Below are positions 20,091 to 32,089 of a stretch of 64,000 nucleotides of DNA, one piece after another (positions within the stretch are counted from its first letter, which is position 1; each line of letters starts with the position of its first letter). The position numbers and the translations under genes were made by a program. The DNA is from Rhineura floridana (Eukaryota > Chordata > Lepidosauria > Squamata > Rhineuridae). The notes under the pieces were generated by a model. That model ran no database searches. It was given only the letters and a program-made list of their open reading frames with translations, and had not been told where the DNA came from. The stretch spans positions 21,291,501 through 21,355,500 of the forward strand of contig NC_084489.1 in assembly GCF_030035675.1 (NCBI RefSeq), read 5' to 3'.

Positions 20091-22590
20091 TGCTTTTCCT
20101 AGGGGCGAGCTTACTGCACACACTGTATAAATCAATCAGACTGGCTGATGGTATATAAATATGGGCAGGAGAAGTAGCTGTGTACCAATATAGTATGTCT
20201 AAAATTGTGGAGTAAGTTTTAACTTTTGCCTTTCAATAAATAGCATTGCAAGAAGTATACTTTGCTCTTCTTGAAAGCATGTAATAAAACACAGTAGTAA
20301 TTTTGGTAACAGAAGTCTAGACAGTGGGTGTGTAGGATTATTTTAATTAATGTACTTGTGGGAAAGAGGAAAACTGAGGCTACTTAAGCCCCAGTGGAAT
20401 CCAATAACCTGCTCCCCCCAACTGCTTTAGCAGAAGCCTGAGAACAATGTAGGGGCAGAATAACCAGTTCAAGAAACCAATAGAAAAACTGTTGAAATAA
20501 AAGGGAAAGTATGCAGTTGGCTTATGCTTCTTCCAACATGATGCTTTGCCCTATAGGGCTATTTTTGGAATGATTCTGCCAAAGGAATGAATATGAGAAA
20601 CATTATTTTGGAATTTTCTCCCCCCCCCCGAAAGACCAATGATCAAGAGCTGCAAAGAATGCAATTATATGATCACAGAACATTTTTGGGGGGAGGGGGG
20701 AAATCCACATACATTTTCCATTCTGACAGAATATTTTCTGTGGGTTGGGTTCAGACATGAATGGCCGGGCTCCTTCCATCCACAGAATATGGGGGAGTAG
20801 GTGATTTGTGTTCATTTCCTCCATTATCCATTAGTGCCCTGTGCTCTGTAAAAATATGCTTCTGAGAGTTGGGGGGGGCATCCATGCCACATGCAAGATA
20901 GTGCTGGGAATGCAGGTATAACTGGTGAAGAGTGATTTCTTGCTTCTCCCCCCCTCCCCCCTCCACTGCTGCTTTCCTCAGCAGAGCTCCATTTAGGCAG
21001 TGGTGTTGCTGAGGGTGGGGAGTCTGGATGTGTATTTTTGTGGTTCGGTAATTCTTAAAGTGCACCCATGAAGAAAATGTAAAAGAGGAACTGCTTGCGT
21101 ATGACTTATAATTTGCATGAAATGCCTTGGAAAAGTTGGTGCTGTAGAAAATGGTTAAGAATTCCTTTCTGTGCCTTCTCTCTCTCCCGCCTTTAATCTC
21201 CTAATAGTTATTTAAGTAGAATGGTGGAGCTAATTTTGAACAAGATAAGAGCATTTAATTATTCAGTGCTCTGGCTTTTATTGCAAATATAGCAATCTTC
21301 AAAGTATTTCTACAAGTAGACTGGTGGAAATGATCACTTAATCTTCTGGATTTCACTATTAAAAAGCCTTTTAAAGGGAATAATGTTGCAACAGCTTGGT
21401 TTTAAACATCCTTTTTTACAGTGCATGCGCAGCAGCTACATTCTAGTCTGTGATAATCAGGAAATCGAAACATGCGTGGTTTGAGAGACATAACTGAAAT
21501 GATTTTAGCTTTTATAAATGTGTTAATTGCAAAAAGCAACACATTCTAAAATAGTAATTTTTCACTTGCTAGTGTCTTTTTATAACTCTTAGACTGTTTG
21601 CTTTGGAACTGAATGTATGAAGAGAAAGGGGGAAGCTCCCCCCTCCACCAACATTTTCTCCCTATTGTCATGTGAAAAACAAAAGGAGAGAGAGAGTCAC
21701 ACACGTACACTTAATCTAAAGAATATCTGAGATATAAAGAATTTCTTTTGAGGTGTATTTGCCAGTTCAGCTGTAACACACACACTTGTGACTTTTTAAA
21801 CCCTATATGATAGGGGGAAAGGATGAAAACACCAAATAAAATCAAAATTTTAAATGAATGGATTAGAAGAAAGAACCTGCTTCTCTGTCCATAGTGATTT
21901 GGGCTTCTTTGTTGTTATGAAGGATTGCAAGAAGGATTATAGTGAGGATTTGTGGAACAAGTTGGCTTAGTACCTGGAGCCTTAATTCAGGGAAGCACAC
22001 TTGCATATAGGTGTAGTGGTGCGCAAAGTAGCATATGCCAACACAGATCCAGTGGTATCACTGTGTGGCTGGTGGGGCTTTTCAATTATTTGTAGCCCTG
22101 TTCCAACTAGATGTTAGATTTGAAGGTAAGTGTCAACACAGATATTTCCACTGAGACTAGATGCCTTTAGGATGGCGAGTAGGTGAGTTGTTCCCAGTTG
22201 CATTGATCCTTTATAGATCCCATGAATGCTGTATTCTGTGTTACATAAGTGCTGCTGCACCTATAAGCGTGGGAGAGTCCATAGGCTATTGTGATATACA
22301 GTTATTTGTTTTGTTTGTTTCAAGTGCTATATATTATATATTATCAGGTAGGGAAAGCGCTTCAGATTCCTTGGAACCAGCATTAATATTGTCAGAATCT
22401 TGGGTGACCTGATGCTTAAGAGGTTTTTGTTTTTTACCAGCCTTTCCATTGACAGTGCAAAATGCTATTACAATAGAAATTGTATTCTTAACTGGCAACA
22501 ACTTACTATTTAACTTGGAAAGGACTATGATGGAAAGTGGAGAAATAGTAGCAAGAGTGTATGATTGAACTTCTTAAGGCTGAGGACTTA
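20091..22590. other. Intron 1 stretch without recognised element
   Basis: AT-rich overall. A block at about 20590-21060 has long C or G runs (a C-run near 20622; G-runs near 20686 and 20871) and looks like a diverged repeat, but no ends could be set. Confidence 0.35.
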
Positions 22591-22591
22591 G

Positions 22592-24815
22592 ACTTATTTA
22601 TTTATTATTTGATTTATATCCCACCCTTCCTCCCAGTAGGAGCCCAGAGCGGCAAATAAAAGCACTAAAACACTTAAAAACATCATAACAGACTTTAAAA
22701 TATATTAAAACAAAACATCTTTAAAAACATTTTTAAAAGCTTTAAAAAACATCTTTGAAAAAAGTTAAAAAACATTTTTTTAAAAAGGTTTAAAAACATA
22801 TTAAAAAGCCAGACGCAGACTGGGATAACGTCTCAACTTAAAAGGCTTGTTGTGAAAGAGGAAGGTCTTCAGAAAGTGCAAAAAAGGTAACAGAGATGGC
22901 ACCTGTCTAATATTAAGGGGAGGGGGGAATTCCAAAGGGTTGGTGCCACTACACAAAAGGTCCGTTTCCTATGTTGTGCAGAACAGACCTCCTGATAAGA
23001 TGGTATGTGCAGGAGGCCCTCACTTGCAGAGTGCAGTGATCTACTGGGTATATAAGAGATGATGGTCTTTCAGGTACCCTGGTCCCAAGCTTGTATAGTG
23101 CTTTGTACACCAAAACTAGAGCCTTGAACTTAGCCCGGTAGTTAATAGGTAGCCAGTGCAATTCTTTCAGCAGCAGGGTGACATGTTGGCGATACCCTGC
23201 CCCAGTGAGCAGTCTTGCTGCTGCATTTTGCACCAGCTGCAGCTTCTGGACCAACCACAAAGATAGCCCCACATAGAGCACATTACAGTAGGGCCCCACT
23301 CATATGGCAGTTCAGGTTCCAGACCCCCGCCGGAAAGCGAAAACCACCGGAAAGCGGATCAGCTGTAGCGTGGAGGGTCTGGAACCTAACCCGCTGATCA
23401 CACCAGAGGAGGAGAAGATCAGATCTTCCCTTCCTCGGGCGTGATCAGCTGGAGCGGGGGAGTCTGATCGTGCAAGAAGAGGAGACGATCAGCTGGAGTG
23501 CGGGAGTCTGACCGTCCCCGAGGAGGAGATCAGCTGTTGCATGCTGTAGCTGATCTTCCCCTCCTCCGGCGTGATCAGCTGGAGTGCAGGGACCTCCATC
23601 CCCCCCAGCTGATTGCGCCGCTGGCACCATATTAGTGGAACGCCGAAAAACGGGGCACCGAGAAGTGGGACCCTACTGTACAGTAATCCAGTCTGGAGGT
23701 TACCAGTGTATGGACAACAGTGGTCAGGCTATCCAAGTCCAGAAATGGCCGCAGCTATCTTACCAGCCGAAGCTGATAAAAGGCACTTCTAGCCACTGAG
23801 GTCACCTGGGCCTCTAGCGACAAAGATGGATCCAGGAGCACCCCCAGACTACTTGCCTGCTCTTTCAGAGGGAGTACGGCCCCATCAAACTTGGCAACTG
23901 ACAAATTATCTGAACTGTGGAACCATCAACCCACAGTCCCTACATCTTGCTAGAATTCAGTTTATTGGCCTTTATCCAGCCCACCAAGTCCAGGCAGCGG
24001 TCCAGGGCTTGCATGGCCTCTCCTGATTCAGATGTTACAGAGAAATAGAGCTGGGTTTCATCAGCATACTGCTGACACCTCACCCCAAATCTCCCGATGA
24101 CCACTCCCAAGGGCTTCATATAGATGTTAAACAGCATGGGAGACAAGATGGTACCCTGCGCACCCCACAGCACAACTGCCAGGGGGGCGAAAAACAATCA
24201 CCCAATGCTATTCTCTGAAAATGACCTTGGAGATAGGATCGGAACCACTGTAAAACGGTGCCTCCAATACCCAGCTCACCAAGTCGGCCCAGAAGGATAC
24301 CATGATCAATGGTATCAAAAGCTGCTGAGAGATCAAGTAAGAGTAACAGGGTGGCACTCCTCCTGTCCTTCCCCCGATAAAGGTCATCCATCAGGGCCGC
24401 CAAGGCTGATTCAGTCCCATAACTAGATCTGAGCCCAAACTGGAATGGGTCAAGATAATCTGTTTTATCCAAGAGTCACCATGACTCTCTCAATCACCTT
24501 CACTAAGAAGAGGGTATTTAGGACCAGTCAGTAATTGTCGCAAACCATTAGGTCCAAGGTGGGCTTTTTCAGCAAAGCAGTGGGTCAGGGTGGGCTTTTT
24601 CAGGAGCAGTTGAATCATCGTCTCTTTCAGGGTGGCTGGAACCAATCCCTTCCGCAATGATGTGTTTACCACACCCTGGATCCACTCAGTCAACCCCCCT
24701 CGGCAAGCTTTAATAAGCCAAAAAGGGCAAGTGTCAAGAGGACACGTTGCTGGCCGTATCATTGCAAACACCTTGTCCACTTCTTGCATATGACCTTGCC
24801 CCTCCACTCAGTTCT
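22592..24815 (-). mobile_element. L2 LINE, minus strand, interrupted by a Tigger-like element
   Basis: The 3' tail (TTTATTTATTATTTG, ATATCCCACCCTTCCTCCCA) is at 22592. Moving right, the minus strand encodes the C-terminal region (LQLVQNAAARLLTG, LHWLPINYRAKFKALVLVYK; 22949-23299), then YADETQLYFSVTS (23940-24197), then the palm region [20 protein letters not shown] (24116-24472). The RT-upstream linker is at 24490-24807. It has several frame breaks. A 393-bp DNA transposon sits at 23286-23678. Confidence 0.85.
23286..23678. mobile_element. Tigger/pogo-like non-autonomous DNA transposon with TA duplication
   Basis: The inverted ends are CAGTAGGGCCCCACT and AGTGGGACCCTACTG. TA flanks both ends (23284-23285 and 23679-23680). 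Removing the insert restores the L2 sequence CATTACAGTAATCCAG seen in the other copies. The body is GC-rich with several imperfect repeats of GATCAGCTGGAG. TA duplication and CAGT-type ends fit the Tc1/mariner-pogo (Tigger) group. It has no coding sequence. Confidence 0.85.
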
Positions 24816-25020
24816 TGGAGGTTCTGCTTTGTGTTCTGCCACCATTGGAGGCATGGCTGGCAGGAACCCAGAACAGAACCCTCCTTCTCTGTTATGTCAT
24901 CAAAGCTTTGGAACTCCTGGCAACTGGATTTCAGATTGGTCATCCTCCTCTCTTGTCTTCAGATGCCAGACAAAACCATCTGTATTTTATTAGGCCCATG
25001 GAACTTTTTTTTAAGTGGGT
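24816..25020 (+). mobile_element. L2-like LINE C-terminal fragment, opposite strand
   Basis: The plus strand encodes EPSFSVMSSKLWNSW in one frame, which corresponds to the L2 C-terminal RAFSVVAPELWNSLP motif. It abuts the 5' side of the minus-strand L2. Heavily worn. Confidence 0.45.
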
Positions 25021-25861
25021 GAAGTTGCATCATAATAACTCTACATACTAGCCCTGCCTATTTTCAGACAATCCCTGTATTACACAGTATGATAGTACAG
25101 GTAGGCAGAGTATGTTTAAAATTGTTTCATAGGGAATAATGTAATGATAGTAAGATGTTAACGAGCTGACTACAATAATAGTCAGAGACACCTAAGCAAA
25201 TCATATTTAAACCTTGTTATTATCTCAGAATGAGTAAATTTCATTTAAAAACAATAGCAACAGATGATTAATGAGGCTGTACTTTTTGTAAGTCTTCTTG
25301 AGTACTCAGAAACCCAGGAAGCTGAAATCAAGTTTTCTTTTGTTTTTGCTTTGTGGGTGGGGCTGCTGGTATTTTGAATTATTTCAGAGGATCAGGTTTC
25401 ATTACTGACAGCTCCAAAGCTTCTGACTTGTGGGCCCCATGAGGCAGGCCTTTTTCCGGTGGCAACATTTCTTGTGATTTATTATGAAGAAACCAAGTCT
25501 GATAAGAGCTAAGGCATGGCTTATAAGGCATGTTTTCAGTCTAGCTGTTCTCCAAAGATTCCTTGTTCAGAAACCCAGATGCAAGTCAGGAATTTATTTT
25601 CCACATGATGCTAATGGGAACAGAGGCATCTTTGTGCAGGACAAATGGGCAAAGTGAAAGTTATGACTTGCTTTTCTTTTCCTCTTGAGAAAATTGTTGC
25701 CATTCTACCAGGATTCAGAACAATCTAGATTTATTAGTGTTGTTGATTTTACAGAATACTACTGGCAACACTTTGCATGTCACTGTTCCAGCTGTAGGCA
25801 AATTACAGAGGATGATAACCTTGATGCAAAAAAAAGACATGTTGACGGGGGAAGATACATG
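25021..25861. other. Intron 1 stretch without recognised element
   Basis: AT-rich, with no repeat or exon recognised. Confidence 0.4.
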
Positions 25862-26091
25862 ATGGGCAGTATTTAGTGAAGTACATCTGCTAGCGTAAGT
25901 GTTTCTGCTTGTGCAACAAAGCTTCCCCTCCCTCTCTTCTCCCTGTGCGCCCCCATACTCTTCCCAAATCTGCTCTGAAGGGTTTTGGGGAAAACCAGAA
26001 CAGATACAGGGAGAGGAGAGGGAGGGGAAGTTCTGTTGTGCAAACAAACGTCCTTCAACTAGCACATCTGCTTCATTGGATACTACCCAGT
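25862..26091. mobile_element. Long palindromic MITE, about 230 bp
   Basis: The left arm (GCAGTATTTAGTGAAGTACA, TCTGCTAGCG, TTGTGCAACAAAGCTTCCCC, TCCCTCTCTTCTCCCTGT) is mirrored by the right arm (ACAGGGAGAGGAGAGGGAGG, GGAAGTTCTGTTGTGCAAAC, CTAGCACATCTGCTTCATTG, GATACTACCCAG). The centre is near 25976. Overlapping open frames on both strands here are a consequence of the symmetry. Confidence 0.75.
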
Positions 26092-26284
26092 ATTTTTCGA
26101 TGCAGGTACGAACTGTCAGCAGCAAGTGGACAGTGAGTAAATTCCTGGATTGTAGAAGCTCTGTGTGTGTCTGCATGTGCACTACACTCCTTGTTGCCCA
26201 TCAGTCCCTGCTGAGTTTCCTTGGATAGAGGATTTCACCCTGGTTTTAAAACTTTGTTTCTTTTACTTGTCTTCTGTACTATTG

Positions 26285-26760
26285 TTTTTATTATTATGAA
26301 GAATATTTAAGAGCTGCCCTTCTAAGATAGCTTCCATCAATTAGTATACAGTACAGTATAAATAACAATAGATAATTTCTTAATTTTTAGTATTACTACC
26401 AACCACAGATAAGAACCAGCAGTAATACTAAAAACACAGCCAGCCCAACAAAACCACTAAGATCCAACTACTGCCATTTTATAAATTCAACAACCTCCCC
26501 CAAAAAAGTTGTTGAGGAAAATGCAGTAGAAAACAAGCAAGTTGTTAAAGACTTAACTTGATGAGGCAAAGCATTCCACAAATGGACCATTGGCCAGCAC
26601 TAGGGAGAGGATTTTTTCAATATCCTGGCTTTTTTTACAGTTGAATATATGGATAGGGCATTAGATGATGATCGTAAATTGTGGACAGGTTGATATGAGT
26701 AAAGATGGTCCTTCAAGTACATACTAGCTTGCAGGTACTTCAGAAGACTGGAGAATTACA
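26285..26760 (-). mobile_element. Old L2 LINE 3' end
   Basis: ATTTAAGAGCTGCCCTTCTA, AAAGCATTCCACAAATGGAC and GATGGTCCTTCAAGTACATA follow the antisense order of the L2 3' region at 22600-23100. Highly diverged, with no open frame. Confidence 0.5.
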
Positions 26761-27831
26761 CTTGATCATACTATGTAATATATTTGCATGTTAAGGCAAA
26801 ATTGTGTTTGCTGTTCTCAGCTTTGTGTTTTGAAGACACTTATTCTATGAGTGATTTTTTAATCAAGTGTATATTCAGTTTGGAAGGGGGGAGAATACTC
26901 AGTGTTGCTTGTAGCTGAGATCAATTGATTGCAGTTCTTTGCAGTTATGGAGCATCAGGAGTGTCATCCACTTCTGTAGCTTGATGCTACTCTGAGCAGG
27001 TCTCAAATTCCAGCGCACTCAAGAGCAGAATTGTACTGAACTTTTTAAAATTTTCACTGTTGATCCTGTGCCTGCCAGGTCAACTGTGGGCAGCACAAAA
27101 TGAGCTCTTGTGTTGCTGAGACCCTCTACCAGCAGTGTCCAATTTATTCTCAATTTAGATAGGCTGGGAAATGTGCATTCCTCATGAGAACAAGGTGTGG
27201 TCTGTGGATGATGAGAAATCCATGCAAGGAGTAGTTAAAAAGAACCCATTGTGAGTTCCCAACCAATAGTATTAATGGAGAAAAAACATTGCATAAAGGC
27301 CTTGAAAAGAGGAGCATAACTGGTGTTGTATGAAAAAAGTTGTCCTTCACTGCATTCTAAATTTGTGAAGTTGCTATGTGGTTCACGACGACTTCTTTAA
27401 TCTATTTAGTAATTTTAGAAATGATTGACCTTCAAAGACTAATGGTTTCAGGCTTTTTTCTTTATTTTTAAAGCTGCATTAGAAATGATTATTTTATTTT
27501 TTATTTTGCCATATATGGTGTTTGGTTTTTGAGGGGGCATGGATTTATAGATCAGAGGGTGTGTTTTTTTTAAATTAAAAAGAGAAAAAGAGCCTTCAAA
27601 CTTTTTATGATAGGACAAAGATTTCTGCATAGCCAAGTTGTTTCAATTTTTTTTAATTATAGTTACAGTTAAGTCAATTGCATTTTGTCCAATAGAATAG
27701 GAATTAAATTAGTAAGGACTGAACTTAGACAAAGATTAGCTGTCAGCTACAGGCACATAATAGTTTTTGAAGAAAGAAGGGAGTTGATGGTAGATAACTG
27801 CTTCTGAAGCTAGCTTGAATTTTTTAGGCAG
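26761..27831. other. Intron 1 stretch without recognised element
   Basis: AT-rich, with no repeat or exon recognised. Confidence 0.4.
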
Positions 27832-29640
27832 TGTATTTATTTATTTAAAATATTTCTATCCTGCCCTTCTACCCTATAATAAGGCACTCAGGGCAGCTTA
27901 CAAAAATAAAACCAAACACAAACATAATAAAATTGTAAACAATAAAATCACAAAAACATTAAAATAAATTAAAATACATAAAATACAATTAAAATACACA
28001 CACACACATATATATATATAGGGAGTGGGGTAAAATTTAACGTAGAGGACATAAAATCATAAAATCTGTGTCAGGCTCTATCTTCAGTTCCTCCCAAAGG
28101 CTCTCTGGAACAAGATCGTTTTCAGAAGTCTCCGGAAAACCATCAGGGAGGGAGCAGAGCGGACTTCTTGGGATAGGGTGTTTCAAAGCTTGGGGGCCAC
28201 AGCTGAAAAGGCTCTCTCCGCCTGTCAATCTTAACATCTTTCACTCCAGGCACACAGGGGAGACCAGAAGCAGATGATCTTAAATCCCGGGCAGGTACAT
28301 ACGGGCATAAGCGGTCCCTCGGATACATTGGTCCAAGGCCGTTTAGGGCTTTAAAGGTCAGAACCAGCATTTTGAATTGGGCCCAGAAGCAAATTGGGAG
28401 CCAGTGGAGTCGATAAAGCACAGGGGTGATATGCTCCCTGCGCCATGCTCCAGTTAACATTCTGGCTGCTGCATTTTGAACCAACTGTAATTTCCGAACC
28501 ATTTTCAAAGGCAGCCCCACATAGAGTGCATTACAGTAATCAAGCCTCAATGTCACCAATGCATGTGTCACTGTGGCCAAGTCAACTGCCTCCAGGAACG
28601 GTAGACCAGTTTGAGTTGGCCAAAAGCACTTCTGGCTACCACAGCCACCTGATATTCAAGCAGCAGGGCAGGATCCAGGAGTACTCCCAAACTGCGGACC
28701 TGCTCCTTCAAGGGGAGTGCAACCCCATCCAGAACAGGTTGCACCCCGTCCCTGGTGCAGTTTTTCCCTTGACCAACAGTACTTCCGTCTTGTCTGGATT
28801 AAGTTTCAGTTTGTTAGCCCACATCCAGCCCTTCACAGCCTCCAGGCACCGGTTTAGGATGAGCACTCCCTCTGTCCATTCAGGTGGTAGGGAGAGATAG
28901 AGCTGAGTGTCGTCAGCATATTGATGACATTGTACTCCAAATCTCCGGATGACTCTCCCAGTGGTTTCATATAAATGTTAAAGAGCATGGGAGACAGAAT
29001 AGAACCTTGTGATGCCCCACAGGCCAATGGCCAGGGGGTCGAGCAGTAGTCTCCCAGCACCACTTTCTGGGTCCTGTCTGTCAGGTAGGACAGGTGCCTC
29101 CCAATGCCATCCCAGCTATGCGCCCAGAAGGATCATATCGAAGGCCACCAAGAGGTCCAGCAGCACCAACAGGGATGCACTCCCCCTGTCTGATGCCCGG
29201 CGTAGGTCATCAAGCAGGGCAACCAAGGCAGTCTCTGTCCAATGACCAGGCCTGAAGCCTGATTGAAAAGGGTCTAGATAATCAGATTCATCCAGGAAAA
29301 CTTGGAGCTGAGCAGCCACTACCCTTTCAATCACCTTGCCCAGAAAGGGGAGATTAGAGACTGGGCGGAAGTTGTTAAGATCCACAGGGTCTAATGAAGG
29401 CTTTTTAAACAAAGGTCTTATCACAGCCTCCTTCAACAATGTTGCATAGAACCTTCCCTTAGGGAGGTGTTAATTAAATATGCCAACCAGTCAGCCACTC
29501 CCTCTCTGGCAGATTTGATTAACCAGGATGGGCAAGGGTCAAAGGGAACAACTAGTGGCCCTCGATTCTCCCAGAATCCTGTCCACATCACTGCTACTGT
29601 TGCTGGTAGTCAAATAGTCTCCTCTGCATTTGGCTCCTGA
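27832..29640 (-). mobile_element. L2 LINE, minus strand, 5'-truncated
   Basis: The tail is at 27832-27910 (ATTTCTATCCTGCCCTTCTA). The minus strand encodes LVTLRLDYCNALYVGLPLKM and KLQLVQNAAARMLTGAWRRE (28143-28580). Rightward come [20 protein letters not shown] (28854-29063) and [20 protein letters not shown] with [20 protein letters not shown] (29116-29439). It has at least three frame breaks. Better preserved than the L2 copies at 3.6 and 32 kb. Confidence 0.85.
27996..28020. repeat. (CA)n(TA)n microsatellite
   Basis: An ACACACAC run passes directly into TATATATA inside the 3' UTR of the minus-strand L2. Confidence 0.85.
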
Positions 29641-31020
29641 GATGTAAATAACTTTAACATGGGGGCCGAGGTTCCGCTTTTTGTGTTGTGTGAATGGAAA
29701 CAGTTTGGTGGTTTAAAAAACACACCAATCTGCTGAATTAATACACCATGCCAACATTCTTTTGGTACTTGGTCACTTTCACAGAGATGTGTTGATTATG
29801 TGAGGCAGCAAGGAAGGTATGTTCCATCTCACATGCCGGTTGTATGAGGCAGCACTACAGCAGTTAAGGCATCATCTGCGCTAAAGATTCCTCTGTTAGG
29901 ATGGGCCACAGCTGGAGAATTGGCGACAGACAGTAGATAGGAATGGATAGTGTGTCTGATATTGCAGACAGGGTTGAAAAATATATCTTGAGCAGAGTGT
30001 AAATTTGCATGTCGTCATTGGCTGTAATTAACATGATTTGTGTTATCACTTAGGTGGGTATAATAAGTACCAAGATACAGCTGGTGGACATGTTGCTTGT
30101 TGGTGAAGTAATACCCTTATTTCTGGAGTTACGTACTGCAAGTGGGAGGAACCACGTATCAGCTCTTAAAATTACATAGAAAAAATAAAGGCTTTTGACT
30201 TTGTTATTTCTGAACCTTACACACATTACTTTACAATGTTCTCTGGAGTCTGATGATCCCACGAATTTGCTTTCTGAAGCACATTTAATTTTCAGGCCGT
30301 AAGTTGCTTGCCAAAAGAAGTGATAGCCTTACTTTTGTACACACATACAGCCAAGATTGTGCTTGGGCACAAGGATTATTGAGTTCACATCTAATTAAAA
30401 TGTATAATATAGCTATGAAAAGAAGATTCAGGTAATTTAGTCTAGATAAACAGGAATCTGCTAGAGATGTAGAAGACTGTCTTTACTGTGTCGAGGAGAG
30501 TGAATACTCCATTTGTAAAATGATTTAGGAAGACTGATTGATTAGGAGATTGGAGTCCATTTTAAGAAGTGTGTCATGTTCTAGCGCAGGGACTTAAAAA
30601 GAAAGTGCAAGGATACTTGGAAATGGCTTTTGCAAGTTTCTCACCATTTAAGTCCCTGATCTCAAAGACTTACAAGTGGAGCATAAGGGATTTTGACAGG
30701 TGGGGGATCCGGCCCACTTGTCAATCATACAATGTCATAATAGCATCATGTGATTGACTGGTGGGTGACCCTGGCCACCTGTCAAATTTGGCCTGTGAGG
30801 CAGATCCTCACAAGGATCTGACCCGTGGAGCCAGAAACGTTCCCCACATCTGCCCTAGTATAAGGACCTGGAGCATAAGTTAATCTGGTCAAGACTTTGA
30901 GGATTGAAGGTAGTCAAAAATCCTGGAGGAGATAGCTATGATGGTGACCAAGGGAAAATACTTCTTACAGGCAAAGATCAGCAGTTAGCCAGGATAACAC
31001 CTGCACCCCAAATCTGCAGA
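29641..31020. other. Intron 1 stretch without recognised element
   Basis: AT-rich, with no exon or repeat recognised. A worn repeat is possible around 30690-30860. Confidence 0.35.
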
Positions 31021-31250
31021 TATTTATTTAATTTTATTTATTTATTTATTGCACTTGTATACCGCCCCATAGCTGAAGGTCTCTGGGCGGTTTACAGCAA
31101 TCAAAAACATTAAAACAAATATACAATTTAAAACACATTTTTAAAAGCAATTTAAAACACAATTTTAAAATTTAAAACAATCCATGGAGGCATTTCAATC
31201 AGTTTGTCTGAGAGAGTTGTGAGCCCAGGTGTGTTTTCAGGTAAATTCCA
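31021..31250 (-). mobile_element. LINE 3' tail (L2-like)
   Basis: The (TTTA)n run is followed by TTGCACTTGTATACCGCCCC, ATAGCTGAAGGTCTCTGGGC and GGTTTACAGCAATCAAAAAC, the antisense of the tail at 36040-36110 (TATGGGGCGGTATACAAAT). It has only tail and 3' UTR. Confidence 0.6.
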
Positions 31251-32089
31251 TACCTGTCAAGGCTAGCAGACTGCAGCTATTTCTTCCTGCCACCTCTTTA
31301 GAGCATTGCAGCCCTTCTGTGTGTCCTTGAGGCACACCCCATGCATAACTGTTTTCTCTCCTTGCCACAGGAGCAAAATTTCTTGTCTGAGTGGTGTGTC
31401 CCACGTACGGTTTATCCTGTTATTACAGGCAGTGAACAATTCCAATTGTGTTGCAACCATTGTTGGCCCTTCTGTCTCGTCTTCTTTTTCTTGGGTGACG
31501 GGAGTAGGATGATGTCCTCACAAGGCCCTGTTAAAGCAAATTTGTATCTCTGGGAAATCACTGGCCACATTCAGATGATCACTTTTCAGCCGAATAAGCT
31601 TCATGCAGCTGCTTTGTTATGCCCTTGGGGCAAGAGGGGGAATATGGCTTCCAAACAAGCTAGAATATTAAGCAACTGTTTATATTTGCATTAATGCCTT
31701 GCTTGTGTGCACTTGGAAGCCATTAATCATAGTTTCTCAGTTCAGACATCACAGAAAGCTATAACTCAACTGTGGCTTGCTGGCTTGGTTCTAATTTGTG
31801 CAAAGGAGGAGCACAGTGACTGTGTCGATACAGGAGGCTCATTGATATCTCAGCTTTTTTTTCCATCCAAATGTGGCCATTCTAATGCACTTTAACAGAC
31901 GAAGACCAATTAAATATAATAGGCACATCCTGAAGACTGAACTTTTTCATTATGTTACCTTCTGTTTCTGAAAAACAGCTTTGGATACAGCTGAAAGATG
32001 CTTATTTAACTTTAAACAACCTTTAAAATTGTTTTGATGAGGAAAAACTGAAGAGCACAGAGGAAGGACAGATTCCTCTTTTGCCTTAT
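31251..32089. other. Intron 1 stretch without recognised element
   Basis: No exon was recognised. The short open frames at 31263-31694 and 31707-31895 have no domain. Confidence 0.4.
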
